This document shows positions 33,613-42,591 of a stretch of DNA of 64,000 nt, piece after piece. The DNA is taken from positions 310,001 to 374,000 of the forward strand of contig NZ_PEND01000004.1 of NCBI RefSeq assembly GCF_002844195.1, given 5' to 3'. The notes beneath the pieces were generated by a model. It searched no databases, had not been told where the DNA came from, and saw only the letters and a program-made list of their open reading frames with translations. Made by a program: the position numbers and the translations under genes. Within the stretch, counting starts at the first letter, position 1. Each line of letters begins with the position of its first letter. This DNA comes from Halegenticoccus soli (lineage in GTDB: Archaea; Halobacteriota; Halobacteria; Halobacteriales; Haloferacaceae).

Positions 33613-35142
33613 TCACCCGCGCTCGGCCGCGATCTCGGAGAGGAGGTCGCTGTCGCTCCTGGCGAACGAGTCCGTCTCGGGGTCCCACGAGAACGACGAC
33701 GTGTAGTCGAGTTCGCCGGTCCGCGCGTCGACGCCGCGGATCTCGCCCACGACCTTCGACCGCCTGACGCGTTCGCCGCCGACGCGGGCGAGCGTCTGGA
33801 CGGACAGCAGATCGAGCGACTGCACCATCGCCCGCGGGACGCCGATCGGCTCGTTTTCGAGCCGGTTGACGACGGTCTCGACGCTGTCGGCGTGCATCGT
33901 CGAGAACGTCGTGTGGCCCGTGTTCATCGCCTGAAACAGCGTGACCGCCTCCCGGCCGCGGACTTCCCCCACGATGATGTACTCGGGGCGGTGCCGGAGC
34001 GCCGACCGCAGGAGGGCGTACATGTCTATCTCCTCGCCGTCGTGGAGGCGCTCGCGCGTGACGTTGGCGAGCCAGTTGTCGTGGTGTAGCGCGAGTTCGC
34101 GGGTGTCCTCGATGGTGAGCACCTTCGCCCGCGGCGGGATGAACGTCGACACCGCGTTCATCGACGTGGTCTTGCCGGAGGCGGTCCCGCCGGCGAAGAT
34201 GAGCGACTTGTTGTGCTCGATGCAGAGCCACAGGTACGCCATCGTCGCGGCGTCGAACGTGCCGTACTCGATCAGGTCGACCGGCGTGAAGGGCTCCTCC
34301 GCGTACTGGCGGATGGTGAACGCGGAGCCGCGGGGGGTCACCTCCTCGCCGAGGACGAGCTCCGCGCGCGACCCGTCAGGGAGCGTCGTCTCGACGATCG
34401 GGTCGCCGACGCTGATGTGTCGCCCCGACCGCTGGGCGAGGCGGACGACGTAGCTGTCCAGTTCCTCCCGGTCGAACGTCACGTCGGTTTCGACGTCGGT
34501 GTACTCCGCGTGGTAGACGAAGAGCGGGAGGTCGTACCCGTCGCAGGAGACGTCCTCGACGCGAGGGTCGCACAGGAGCAGGTCGACCTTCCCGTAGCCG
34601 CGGAAGTCGCGGGCGAGGTAGTACAGCAGGGCGTGAAACGTCTCCGCGCCGACGCGGACGCCGTACTCTTCGAGCAGGGCCGCGAGTTCCTCGGCGAGCG
34701 CTCCGATCGCCGCCGACTCCGTCGGACCCCTCCGGTCGACGTCGGTCCCGTCGTCGCGGTACAGAAGCGAGTCGCGGACGTCGACTTTCACCCGCGCCAG
34801 CAGGTCGGCCTCGAACGGGCCGACGTCGGGTTCGACGGCGTGGTAGGCGTGTTCGCTCGCCTCCGGGTCGTAGGTGACGACGACGAAGGCGTACGGCGCG
34901 TTCACCCAGTACCGATCGACCTCCTCGTGGCCGTCGGGGACCCGAAACGTCGACAGCGGTCGGTCCTCGCCCGGGCGATACGGCCGGGCGTCGACGGTCG
35001 ATCCCCGAAGCGCCCCGGCGATAGACTCCCGAAGCGCCTCGACGGTTCGAACGACCCTGCCCCTCGCGTCCGCGAGTGCGCCCTCTCCACGTCCCGTCGG
35101 CTCCGAACGCGCTCCCCTGCGGCCGTGTGCGTCACCTGCCAT
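33613..35142 (-). CDS. secretion ATPase of the second pilus system, interrupted at a Trp codon
   Basis: A 509-residue product as read. It has the archaeal N-terminal domain (VDRYWVNAPYAFVVVTYDPE and VEDVSCDGYDLPLFVYHAEY), Walker A GGTASGKTTSMN near residue 312, Asp box IEDTRELALH, Walker B YIIVGEVRG and His box TGHTTFSTMHADS. All ATPase motifs are present. The reading frame is cut by TGA where the paralogue at 2072-5137 has Trp (DRGWSRETL against ERG-stop-NRSEL), losing the last 85 residues. With the tail the protein would be 595 residues. It may be a recent pseudogene, a sequencing error or a readthrough gene. Confidence 0.85.
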   Translation of the reverse strand: MAGDAHGRRGARSEPTGRGEGALADARGRVVRTVEALRESIAGALRGSTVDARPYRPGEDRPLSTFRVPDGHEEVDRYWVNAPYAFVVVTYDPEASEHAYHAVEPDVGPFEADLLARVKVDVRDSLLYRDDGTDVDRRGPTESAAIGALAEELAALLEEYGVRVGAETFHALLYYLARDFRGYGKVDLLLCDPRVEDVSCDGYDLPLFVYHAEYTDVETDVTFDREELDSYVVRLAQRSGRHISVGDPIVETTLPDGSRAELVLGEEVTPRGSAFTIRQYAEEPFTPVDLIEYGTFDAATMAYLWLCIEHNKSLIFAGGTASGKTTSMNAVSTFIPPRAKVLTIEDTRELALHHDNWLANVTRERLHDGEEIDMYALLRSALRHRPEYIIVGEVRGREAVTLFQAMNTGHTTFSTMHADSVETVVNRLENEPIGVPRAMVQSLDLLSVQTLARVGGERVRRSKVVGEIRGVDARTGELDYTSSFSWDPETDSFARSDSDLLSEIAAERG

Positions 35143-35186
35143 GATTCCGGTAGTTTCGAACGGGCGGCACTTTCGAGTGCGGTGAC

Positions 35187-35699
35187 TTAAAACCGGCCCC
35201 CCGCGCGCTCGGCGGTCAGCAGCACCGCGCCGAACGCGAGGAGGAAGGCGACGCCGACCGGCACGGGCACCCCGCCGAACCCGCGGGTGAGCAGTGCCGT
35301 CGCGGCGGCAAGGACGGTTCCGGCGAGACAGAGCAGCGCGCCCAGCGCCGCGACGGGATCGACGGGACCCGCTTCGACGCGCTCCTCGCGGAGGTAGTAG
35401 GCGGCGGCGAACAGCGCGGCGACCGCGAGAACCGCCCCGCCGACGGCCCAGACCCGATAGGCGAGCGCGAGCCCCGTTCCCGACTGGAAACCGATCGCCG
35501 TGAGCGGGTCGGAGATCGCGACGCCGCGCGCGAACGGAACCCCGTAAGCGTACCGGACCTGGAAGAAGGGGAACCGGACGAACAGGACGCTCCCGCCCGC
35601 CACGTTCGGCGAGTACGTGACGTTCCACGGGAGGAGCGCGGACAGCCACGTGAGCGACACGGCCAGTTCGCCCGCGTACTCGGAGCGCACCCAGACCAT
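35187..35699 (-). CDS. haloarchaeal membrane protein (DUF7549-like)
   Basis: A 170-residue protein. The N-terminal part MVWVRSEYAGELAVSLTWLS and an outward loop with aromatic residues (WNVTYSPNVAGGSVLFVRFP) precede three hydrophobic helices (YRVWAVGGAVLAVAALFAAA, ALLCLAGTVLAAATALLTRG and VGVAFLLAFGAVLLTAERAG). It resembles DUF7549 proteins of unknown function. It lies 44 bases upstream of the pilus ATPase on the same strand, so it may be cotranscribed with it, but the gap could also hold a separate promoter. A TATA-like GATAGGTATTAC precedes its start. Confidence 0.78.
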   Translation of the reverse strand: MVWVRSEYAGELAVSLTWLSALLPWNVTYSPNVAGGSVLFVRFPFFQVRYAYGVPFARGVAISDPLTAIGFQSGTGLALAYRVWAVGGAVLAVAALFAAAYYLREERVEAGPVDPVAALGALLCLAGTVLAAATALLTRGFGGVPVPVGVAFLLAFGAVLLTAERAGGRF

Positions 35700-35874
35700 G
35701 ACGCGGGAGCGAAGCGGGGACAGTAATACCTATCGGTTTTCGTATTAGTGACAACGAACATGTTTTCCGGTGGACAAACGTTCGGTCGACGGGGACGGCA
35801 CGTCCGGAAAAGAGACTGCGGGGCTGTCGGGGCGTTACGTTCATACGCGGGCACACCCAACACCGGAACAGGGA

Positions 35875-36348
35875 ATGAGGCGCGACTACTTTGCACTGGA
35901 CGTTCAAAACATCGACTGGGTCGACGGCGGCGGCGATCCCCGGAAGCCGCTCGTCCGGATCGACTTCCACGGCCCCCCGGAACTGCTCCGCGAGCGCATC
36001 ACGGGGACGGACGGCGAACTCCTCGACGCGAAGGAGACGGACGTGGCGTTCCGCCTCCAGGGGCCGATCGACCGCGCGGACGCGACCGGCGTCGTGGGGG
36101 TGACGAACCGCCTCACGGGCGACTTCGTCCTCGAACTGAACGAGGACGCCGACGACGTGCTGCGGTTCATCCGCGCGGCCCGCGAGTACGGCCAGGTATC
36201 GGACGAACGGGACGGCCGCTACCGCGTCGAGATCACCATCGAGGACGAACCGCTCGTCACCTACGAGAAGAGCACCTTTCTCGTCTACGACACCGAGGGG
36301 AGTCTCCTCCGGAGCAAGAGTCTGATCCCCTCCGGCGTCGAACTGTGA
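35875..36348 (+). CDS. DUF5793 family protein
   Basis: A 157-residue haloarchaeal protein starting MRRDYFALDVQNIDWVDGGG. Alternating strands and helices follow (PLVRIDFHGPPELLRERITG and GVVGVTNRLTGDFVLELNED). It matches the DUF5793 family, conserved in Halobacteria, function unknown. An upstream in-frame ATG at 35770 adds 35 residues of basic, non-halophilic composition and is rejected; GTTCATACGC about 30 bases before 35875 may serve as promoter. Confidence 0.88.
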   Translation: MRRDYFALDVQNIDWVDGGGDPRKPLVRIDFHGPPELLRERITGTDGELLDAKETDVAFRLQGPIDRADATGVVGVTNRLTGDFVLELNEDADDVLRFIRAAREYGQVSDERDGRYRVEITIEDEPLVTYEKSTFLVYDTEGSLLRSKSLIPSGVEL

Positions 36349-36533
36349 CCGCACCCGCCCGCGTCGCGGAAGCGGCGGCGTTTCCTCCCGAATCGATCGA
36401 CGAGAGGCGATGGGCGATGGGCGAGAGGCCGCTCTCGCGGTCGGCGTCCTCGCGTTCGCACCGCGCCCCCCGGATCCGTCGACGTCGGGGCGAACCACAC
36501 GACCTTTAACGGCGGCACGCCGTACCGAGGAGC

Positions 36534-37160
36534 GTGAGAAACGTCACCGACCGCACGAGCAACCCCTTCGGCATGCGCCCGCCGTGCGACCGGTTCGTGC
36601 CGGGGTACGGCGACGCCAACGCCGACTTCCACGTCGTCGGCGACCACCCGGGCGTCCACGGCGGTGCCGACACCGGCGTTCCGTTCACGAACGGGGCCGG
36701 CCGGCGCCTGCAGGCGGCGCTCCGCGACGCCGGGCTCCTCGAAACCGTCGGTGACGCCCCGGAGGTGAACCGCACCTTCCTCTCGTACCTCCACATGTGC
36801 GTCTCGGAGGGGGAACCGACGGCCGACGAGTACGGCGACATGGAGCGCTTCTTCGACGCCGAACTCCGCGCCATCGCCGCGCACGTCCTCCTCCCCGTCG
36901 GGGCCCGCGCGACGGCGCACGTCCTCGAAAACTACACCGCGCTGGCGTGGAAGACCGACGTCGACATGCCGCGGCTGCACGCGACGGAGCTCCGGGGGAG
37001 CGGCTGGCTCGTCGTCCCCGTCCTCGACCCCGCCGAGTGGACCGACGCCGACGCCGACCGGCTCGTGGAGAGCCTCCGGGAGCTCCGGTCGACGGACTAC
37101 CGACGCGAGGTCGACCTCGGTCGGTTCATCGCGGGCGAGGACCCGTACTTCGTCCGGTGA
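36534..37160 (+). CDS. uracil-DNA glycosylase superfamily protein
   Basis: A 208-residue protein of the UDG superfamily. The first motif region is CDRFVPGYGDANADFHVVGD, followed by GVPFTNGAGRRLQAALRDAG, as in families 4 and 5 where a bound leaving group site reads PFxGxAG. The later motif may be the LHATELRGSGW region, in place of the usual HPS. The usual four iron-sulfur Cys are not all visible (Cys only at two places), so it may be a divergent branch and its substrate is uncertain. It starts with GTG, 25 bases after a CCTTTAACGG TATA element. Confidence 0.8.
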   Translation: MRNVTDRTSNPFGMRPPCDRFVPGYGDANADFHVVGDHPGVHGGADTGVPFTNGAGRRLQAALRDAGLLETVGDAPEVNRTFLSYLHMCVSEGEPTADEYGDMERFFDAELRAIAAHVLLPVGARATAHVLENYTALAWKTDVDMPRLHATELRGSGWLVVPVLDPAEWTDADADRLVESLRELRSTDYRREVDLGRFIAGEDPYFVR

Positions 37161-37512
37161 ATCCTCCCCCGCGGTCGGCGACGCTCTCTTTCTTTTATCG
37201 CTCTCTCCTGTGCAACTGTCCAGGAACGACCATGAACGATTCCATGATTTGAGATTATTCGCCCCGTTTCGCCGTATTCCATGCGAAAACGAGTAAAAAC
37301 TCCCGTTCAGGTGGTCGGTATTGGCGCGAACAAAGGACTTTTTACAGCATCCGTCAAAGGTGTATCCGGCGCGCGTGGTGCGGACGTCGCAGGCAGACCG
37401 CCAGGCGCGCCGAGCATCTGCGGGTCTGGTGCTCCCCGCAGTGGCTTGGTCAGTCACGGACTCGCGGCGTTCTCGCGGGTCCGCTCCGCTTTTCTCCGGC
37501 GAGCCGGAGCCG
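37161..37512. other. convergent intergenic region
   Basis: About 350 bases between two convergent genes. It is AT-richer near 37,180-37,340, with T-runs (TCTTTCTTTTATC and GACTTTTTACAG) that could terminate the glycosylase transcript. No coding frame or RNA gene is convincing. Confidence 0.5.
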
Positions 37513-39183
37513 TCAGGCCGCCGTGTCCTCGGTGCGGTCGCGCAGTTCCGTCCGTCGGATCTTCCCGGTCACGGTCTTGGGGAGGTCGTCGACGAACTCG
37601 ATCTCCCGCGGGTACTCGTGGGCCGACAGCTCGTCTCTGACGTGGGTTTTGATCTCCTCCTTCAGCGATTCGCTCGGCTCGGCCGACGCGTCGAGGACGA
37701 CGTACGCCTTGACGATGTTCCCCCGCTCGGGGTGCGGCTTCGGCACGACGGCCGCCTCCGCGACCGCCGGGTGCTCGCCAAGCGACGATTCGACCTCGAA
37801 CGGGCCGATGCGGTAGCCCGCCGAGATGATCACGTCGTCGGCGCGCCCCTCGAACCAGAAGTAGCCGTCCTCGTCCTTGCGCGCCAGGTCGCCCGAGAGG
37901 TACCAGTCGTTCTCGAAACACTCCGCGGTCTTCTCCGGGCGCTCCCAGTACCCGGCGAAGAAGCACGGGAAGTCGCCGCGGTGGGCGATTTCGCCGGTCT
38001 CGCCCGGCGGCAGCGGTTCGGCGGTCTCCGGGTCGACGATCTCCGACGTGACGCCGGGCAGCGGCTTCCCCATGCTCCCCGGCCGCACCTCCATCGTCGG
38101 GTAGTTGTTGATGACCATGTTGCCCGTCTCGGTCTGCCCGTAGGTGTCGTGGATGGTCACGCCCAGGCGCTCTCTCCCCCAGTCGACGACGCCGGCGCTG
38201 AGCGGTTCGCCGATCGACAGCGCGTGCCGGAGGTCGAGGTCGACGCCGTCGAGCACCTCCTCGTTCGCCCGCAGCATCCGGTAGGCCGTCGGGACGCTGA
38301 ACAGGACGGTGATCGGGTACTCGTCGAGCAGGTCCGCCCACGTCTCGGGATCGAACTCCCCCTCGTAGGTGAAAAGCTCCGCGCCCCAGAACCACGCGCC
38401 GAGGGTGTTGATCGGCCCCGTGAGCCAGCCGAGGTCGGCGGTGCTCCAGTAGAGATCGCCCGGCCGGAGGTCGACCGCGAACCGCTGGGTGGCCGCGACG
38501 CCCGCGATCCACCTGTGCTTGTGGAGGACGCCCTTCGCCAGGCCGGTCGTCCCGCTCGTGTAGTACAGCAGCGCGTCGTCCTCGCCGCCCGTCTCGGCGG
38601 GCTCGTACTCGGCGCTCGCCTCGGCCGTCGCCGCGCGGAAGTCGACGTCCGTCTCCCGGACGCCCTCCCCGTCGCCGTCCCTGTCGAGGACGATCACCGT
38701 CTCGACCGACGGGGCGTCGCCGAGCGCCGCCTCGATCGTGTCGCGGTTCCCGGCGGTCGTGACGACGGCCCGCGCGTCGCAGTCGTCGAGTCGGTAGGCG
38801 ATCCCGTCGGGGCCGAACCGCTCGTTGACGCTCCCCCAGACCGCGCCGGTTTTCAGCGTCCCGACGAGCGCGACGTAGTGCTCGGGGACCCGCGGCATGT
38901 AGGAGAAGACGCGGTCGCCGCGCTCCACCCCGGCGGCTTCGAGCGCGTTCGCGAACGCGTTCGACCGCTCCGCGAGGTCCCGGAACGTCAGCGTCTCTCG
39001 CTCCCCGTCCTTCCCGGCGTACCGAAGCGCGACGGCGTCGGGATCGTCGGCGTGGCGGTCGCACACCTCGTGGGCGACGTTGAGCCGATCGGGCGCGTCC
39101 CAGTCGGCCTCGGCGTAGATCTCGTCCCACGCGAACGACTCTCGGTACCCCTCGTAGGAGGTGAGGTTGTGGTCCGTCATCAT
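37513..39183 (-). CDS. AMP-forming acyl-CoA synthetase
   Basis: A 556-residue ANL-superfamily enzyme. The P-loop motif is YYTSGTTGLAKGVLHKHRW (near residue 195), followed by the adenylate motif DTYGQTETGN, the hinge YWFEGRADDVIISAGYRIGP and the catalytic Lys near PKTVTGKIRR. It activates acetate or a short to medium acyl acid to acyl-AMP and then acyl-CoA. It is closer to acetyl/acyl-CoA synthetases of the medium-chain type than to long-chain ones, but the acid cannot be fixed from sequence. ATG 39183 and the adjacent ATG 39180 are both possible starts. A palindrome overlaps the promoter. Confidence 0.92.
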   Translation of the reverse strand: MMTDHNLTSYEGYRESFAWDEIYAEADWDAPDRLNVAHEVCDRHADDPDAVALRYAGKDGERETLTFRDLAERSNAFANALEAAGVERGDRVFSYMPRVPEHYVALVGTLKTGAVWGSVNERFGPDGIAYRLDDCDARAVVTTAGNRDTIEAALGDAPSVETVIVLDRDGDGEGVRETDVDFRAATAEASAEYEPAETGGEDDALLYYTSGTTGLAKGVLHKHRWIAGVAATQRFAVDLRPGDLYWSTADLGWLTGPINTLGAWFWGAELFTYEGEFDPETWADLLDEYPITVLFSVPTAYRMLRANEEVLDGVDLDLRHALSIGEPLSAGVVDWGRERLGVTIHDTYGQTETGNMVINNYPTMEVRPGSMGKPLPGVTSEIVDPETAEPLPPGETGEIAHRGDFPCFFAGYWERPEKTAECFENDWYLSGDLARKDEDGYFWFEGRADDVIISAGYRIGPFEVESSLGEHPAVAEAAVVPKPHPERGNIVKAYVVLDASAEPSESLKEEIKTHVRDELSAHEYPREIEFVDDLPKTVTGKIRRTELRDRTEDTAA

Positions 39184-39201
39184 CTATCGTGTCCGTCGAT
39201 C

Positions 39202-39218
39202 CGGTAATAGTTTTACCG
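39202..39218 (-). promoter_or_regulatory. palindrome over the acyl-CoA synthetase promoter
   Basis: CGGTAA-AACTA-TTACCG is a 6-bp inverted repeat centred 27 bases before the start, covering the TATA position. This is where a repressor dimer would block transcription. The regulator is unknown. Confidence 0.45.
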
Positions 39219-39363
39219 CCGAAAGGGCCGACCGGAGAGCGTCCGGCGGCGGCAGGTCTCCCGATCGCCGGGGGGACCACCTGACCGTCCACGGAAGACC
39301 GTTCGATCGTCGACGGGGAGTGGTCCGATCGTCGTGGGAGGACGGGAGACGGAGACGCCGCTC

Positions 39364-40041
39364 TCAGAGGGAGTCGGCGAGGCGGCGGAGGGCGTCGCTG
39401 CCGTTCTCGCGGATCGGGTCCCCGTGACCCGGCGCGATCACGTCGATCCCCGAGGTGCGTTCGGCGAGCGCCCTGACGCTCTCCTCGTTCGCCGCCGTGT
39501 CGTAGGTGAAGGGCCAGGGCGACGCGGCGAGTTCCCCGTCGAGCCCCCGGACGAGGTCGCCGACGAAGGCGACGCCGTAGTCGTCGTGGACGTAGACGGT
39601 GTGGCCGGGGGTGTGGCCGGGGAGGCGGTGGGCGACGAAGCGGCCGATCCGCTCGCCGTCCTCGACCGTCTCGATGTCGAGGTCAGGGCGGGTCAGGAAG
39701 ACGTCCACCGCGCGCTGGAAGAGTCCCTTTCGGTTCGAGAGCGGGGGTCGGTCCGTCCCCGCGAGAAACGACGCGTCGGGGTCGCCGAGGTAGACCCGGG
39801 CGTCGAGGTTCAGCGCGGCGAGCGTGCCGACGTGGTCGAGGTCGAAGTGCGTGACGAGCACGCGGTCTATCTCCTCGGGATCGAATCCGGCGTCGGAGAT
39901 CCGCTTTCGGATTCGCTCCGTGTCCCACGGGAGACCGGCGTCTATCAGCGTCAGGCCGTCGTCGTCGGAGACGAGGTACGCGTTGACCCCTCGCAGACGG
40001 AGGCGGAACACGCGGTTGGGCGGAACGCGCATGTCGTACAT
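39364..40041 (-). CDS. MBL-fold metallo-hydrolase
   Basis: A 225-residue metallo-beta-lactamase fold protein. The metal motif is THFDLDHVGT (near residue 61; HxDxDH with Phe-Asp in place of the usual His), then GHTPGHTVYVHDDYGVAFVG and the C-terminal APGHGDPI. The first His of HxHxDH is present and the second position is Asp, as in some glyoxalase II-like subgroups. It probably hydrolyses a thioester or other ester. A CGCTTTTTGTC element 26 bases upstream supports ATG 40041. Confidence 0.88.
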   Translation of the reverse strand: MYDMRVPPNRVFRLRLRGVNAYLVSDDDGLTLIDAGLPWDTERIRKRISDAGFDPEEIDRVLVTHFDLDHVGTLAALNLDARVYLGDPDASFLAGTDRPPLSNRKGLFQRAVDVFLTRPDLDIETVEDGERIGRFVAHRLPGHTPGHTVYVHDDYGVAFVGDLVRGLDGELAASPWPFTYDTAANEESVRALAERTSGIDVIAPGHGDPIRENGSDALRRLADSL

Positions 40042-40074
40042 TCAGGACCCACTGACAAAAAGCGAGACGGCCGA

Positions 40075-41178
40075 TCACCCCGCGGCGCGGAGGTACCGAC
40101 CCAGGTCGCCGAGGAAGACGAGCGCCGCGCCGACCGGGAGGGCGACGAACAGGAGCAGGTCGACGCCGAGCGGACGGGCGGGGAACGCGGCGCCCAGGGT
40201 CAGCGCCGCGGCCGGCGCGAACGCGCAGACGGCGTAGAGCCAGGCGGTCCCGCGACCGTAGCCCAGGACCGTGACCCCCAGGACGAGCGGCAGCGCGAGC
40301 GCCCCCGCGGGGAACAGGATGGCGACCGACGGCTCTCCGACCGCCGCCCCTCCGACCGCCGCTCGCGCGAACGCCGTCGGCGGGACGGTCGCGTACCCGC
40401 CGCCGAGCGCCGCGACGGGCTCGGTCGCCAGCCGTCCCGCGGCCGCGTCGAGCCCCGCGCGGTTGGCGAGCGCGAACCGGCCGACGCCGACGAGGTACGC
40501 GAGCGCCGCGAGCGCCACGGCGACCCACCGCGCGCGGAGCGTCGCCCTGCGGGTTCGTCCGTCGGTCCGCGTTCCGCGCGCCCCGGCGGGCGCGGTCCGG
40601 GTCGAGGCCGAGGCGTCGACCCGCCGCCGATCGGCGGACCGGGCCCCGCTTCGGTTCCGTCCGGCCGTCGTCCCCTCGTTCGGTCTCCCCCGGTCCGTCC
40701 GCGTCCCGCCGTTCGGCGACGGATCGGGACTCCCGGTCGACCCGTCGCCGGGCGACGACCCCCGCCCCGCCGCAGAGCCGGCCGCGGCGTTCGCGGACGC
40801 GCCCGCGCGAGCGTTCGACCGCGACCCGTTCGACCCGTTCGATCCCCCCGGGCGGCGTTCCCACCGCCCCCTCGATCCCGTTCGATCCGATTGCGATCCG
40901 TCGGCGTCCGACGACGCCCGCCGCGCCGCGACCGACGGCAGACCGTTCATGTGCTGTGCGACGTAGGTTCGGTGCCCGAGGCGGTCGTAGCGGGCGCGCT
41001 CCGCGTCGTCCCGGAGCACGTCGTACGCCCGCCGGACGATCGTGAACTGCGCGCCCGCCCGCTCGTCGTCGTTCACGTCGGGGTGGTACTCCTGGGCCTT
41101 CGCCCGGTAGGCCGCCTTGAGTTCGTCGGCGGTGGCGTCCCGACCGACGCCGAGCAGGTCGTAGAAGTCCTCGGGCAT
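40075..41178 (-). CDS. membrane-anchored J-domain protein
   Basis: A 367-residue protein. The N-terminal J domain reads DFYDLLGVGRDATADELKAA with YHPDVNDD carrying the HPD motif, so it can stimulate DnaK ATPase. It lacks the Gly/Phe and zinc domains of DnaJ. A long disordered Ser/Gly/Arg-rich region (residues about 85-225) leads to four or so hydrophobic helices at the C-terminus, so the J domain faces the cytoplasm from the membrane. Haloarchaea carry several such proteins of unknown client. The disordered part is poorly conserved and Arg-rich, unlike the acidic average. Confidence 0.9.
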   Translation of the reverse strand: MPEDFYDLLGVGRDATADELKAAYRAKAQEYHPDVNDDERAGAQFTIVRRAYDVLRDDAERARYDRLGHRTYVAQHMNGLPSVAARRASSDADGSQSDRTGSRGRWERRPGGSNGSNGSRSNARAGASANAAAGSAAGRGSSPGDGSTGSPDPSPNGGTRTDRGRPNEGTTAGRNRSGARSADRRRVDASASTRTAPAGARGTRTDGRTRRATLRARWVAVALAALAYLVGVGRFALANRAGLDAAAGRLATEPVAALGGGYATVPPTAFARAAVGGAAVGEPSVAILFPAGALALPLVLGVTVLGYGRGTAWLYAVCAFAPAAALTLGAAFPARPLGVDLLLFVALPVGAALVFLGDLGRYLRAAG

Positions 41179-41297
41179 GCCTGTCGCTTCCGCGCTACGG
41201 CGACGCCGAACGTCAATGTATCGGAAGTTGAGACGAACGGTCCGGGTGGCGTCCGAAACGCGCGATTCGTCGCTCCCGAGGGCTCGAAAAACCTCCG

Positions 41298-41789
41298 TCA
41301 GTCGTGATCGGGACCGGACATTTCCTCGTCGGGCGACTCGTCGGGGGCGTCACCGCCGTCCGGATCGGCCTGGCCGTCCTCCTCGCCTTCCTCGTCCTCC
41401 GGAGCGTCGGCCGCCGGGCGGGCGCTCGACGGGGACTCGGTCTCCGGTCGCGCCGGGGGCGTCCCGTCGGCCGGGCGATCCGACACCGGGCGCTCGCGGC
41501 CCTCGGGCCGAACTCCGGGACCGTCCGAACTTTCCGGGCGGCCCTCGGTCGGCGCGCCGAGCCGGGGCGAGCGGTCCCGCCGACGCCTCCGTTTCTCGAC
41601 GTCCCACCCCTCGAAGATCCCGTACTCGGTCATGGTCGTCATGCCGGCGAGGGCCGCGCGGAGTTTGAGGCCCACGAGGGGGACGTCCGCGACCGTGATG
41701 ATCACGTCCGCCTCGACCACGGCCCCCTTCTCCAGGAGCACGTCCAGCAGGTCGACGAGCGCGTCGTCCGGATCACGCGTTGGTTCCAC
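41298..41789 (-). CDS. gvpM: gas vesicle protein GvpM with long acidic tail
   Basis: A 163-residue protein. Residues 1-62 are the GvpA/J/M core (DALVDLLDVLLEKGAVVEAD and VIITVADVPLVGLKLRAALA). GvpM is usually about 85 residues; here about 90 extra residues rich in Arg, Pro, Glu and Asp follow. GvpM is a minor hydrophobic protein that with GvpJ and GvpL helps start vesicle assembly. It uses a GTG start inside the end of gvpL (17-base overlap) and is the last gene of the gvpFGHIJKLM operon. Confidence 0.92.
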   Translation of the reverse strand: MEPTRDPDDALVDLLDVLLEKGAVVEADVIITVADVPLVGLKLRAALAGMTTMTEYGIFEGWDVEKRRRRRDRSPRLGAPTEGRPESSDGPGVRPEGRERPVSDRPADGTPPARPETESPSSARPAADAPEDEEGEEDGQADPDGGDAPDESPDEEMSGPDHD

Positions 41790-42591
41790 GCGCGTCCTCC
41801 CCCAGATCGGGCGTGAAGGTGTACGGCGGCCACGGCCCGGTGAACCTGACCTCGACCCCCGGCTCCGCCGCGATCGATTCCAGCACGTCGCCGAGCGCGT
41901 CGGCCCCCTCGTCGGTCGCGAGCGCGGCGAAGCGCGCGAACGGCTCCGCGTCCGACGCCTCGCCGACGTCGAGCCCGGTCGACCGCCGCTCCCCGAGGTC
42001 GTGCAGTTCGCGCACGTGCGGCCGGAGGCGGTCCGCGAGCGACCCCGCCTGCGCCTCGCGCCGCGCGCGCAGCTCCCGCCGGAGCTGCCGCTCGTACTGC
42101 TTTTCGAGGAGAAACCGCGTCCCCTCGGACGCCTCGTCGACGCGGTCCCGAAGCTCGCGGAGCTCCGCGTCCCCCTCGACGACGGCCTCGGCGGCGGCCT
42201 CCTCGTCGCGCGCGACCTCGATTCGGTACTCCCAGTGGCCGGCCAGGGCGTCGAGGTGCGTCCGGAACGTTTCCGACTCTTCGCGGAGCCACTCGCGGAC
42301 CCGGTCGTCGCCGCCCTTGAGGATCGTGTCGAACTGGAACGGCAGCGGCGTGCCGAACGCCTCGCCGGCCTCGTCGACGACTTCCTGGTGTCGCAGCAAC
42401 CACCGCTTGATCTCCGCGGGGGCGTCCGAGTCGTAGAGCGCCTCGCAGGGGTGGACGACCGCGCCGAGTCCGTCGGCGGCGACGACCGACACCGGTTCGC
42501 CGTCCACCCCGGTCGCCGAGAACTCCGGCTCCGCGCCCTCGTCCAGGCGCACGACGCAGTACAGGTACCGCCCCTCGTCCAAGTCGGTCAT
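41773..42591 (-). CDS. gvpL: gas vesicle protein GvpL
   Basis: A 272-residue GvpF/GvpL family protein. It begins RYLYCVVRLDEGAEPEFSAT, has the conserved PFQFDTILKGGDDRVREWL, a helical middle and the end VRFTGPWPPYTFTPDLG. GvpL is a minor vesicle protein that interacts with several other accessory Gvps, acting as an assembly hub. Overlaps gvpK by ATGA and gvpM by 17 bases. Confidence 0.95.
   Translation of the reverse strand: MTDLDEGRYLYCVVRLDEGAEPEFSATGVDGEPVSVVAADGLGAVVHPCEALYDSDAPAEIKRWLLRHQEVVDEAGEAFGTPLPFQFDTILKGGDDRVREWLREESETFRTHLDALAGHWEYRIEVARDEEAAAEAVVEGDAELRELRDRVDEASEGTRFLLEKQYERQLRRELRARREAQAGSLADRLRPHVRELHDLGERRSTGLDVGEASDAEPFARFAALATDEGADALGDVLESIAAEPGVEVRFTGPWPPYTFTPDLGEDARGTNA

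Noticed and set aside
37281-37640. 120-codon plus-strand frame between the glycosylase and the acyl-CoA synthetase
   Set aside because: It runs into the antisense of the synthetase gene and has the composition of a shadow frame.
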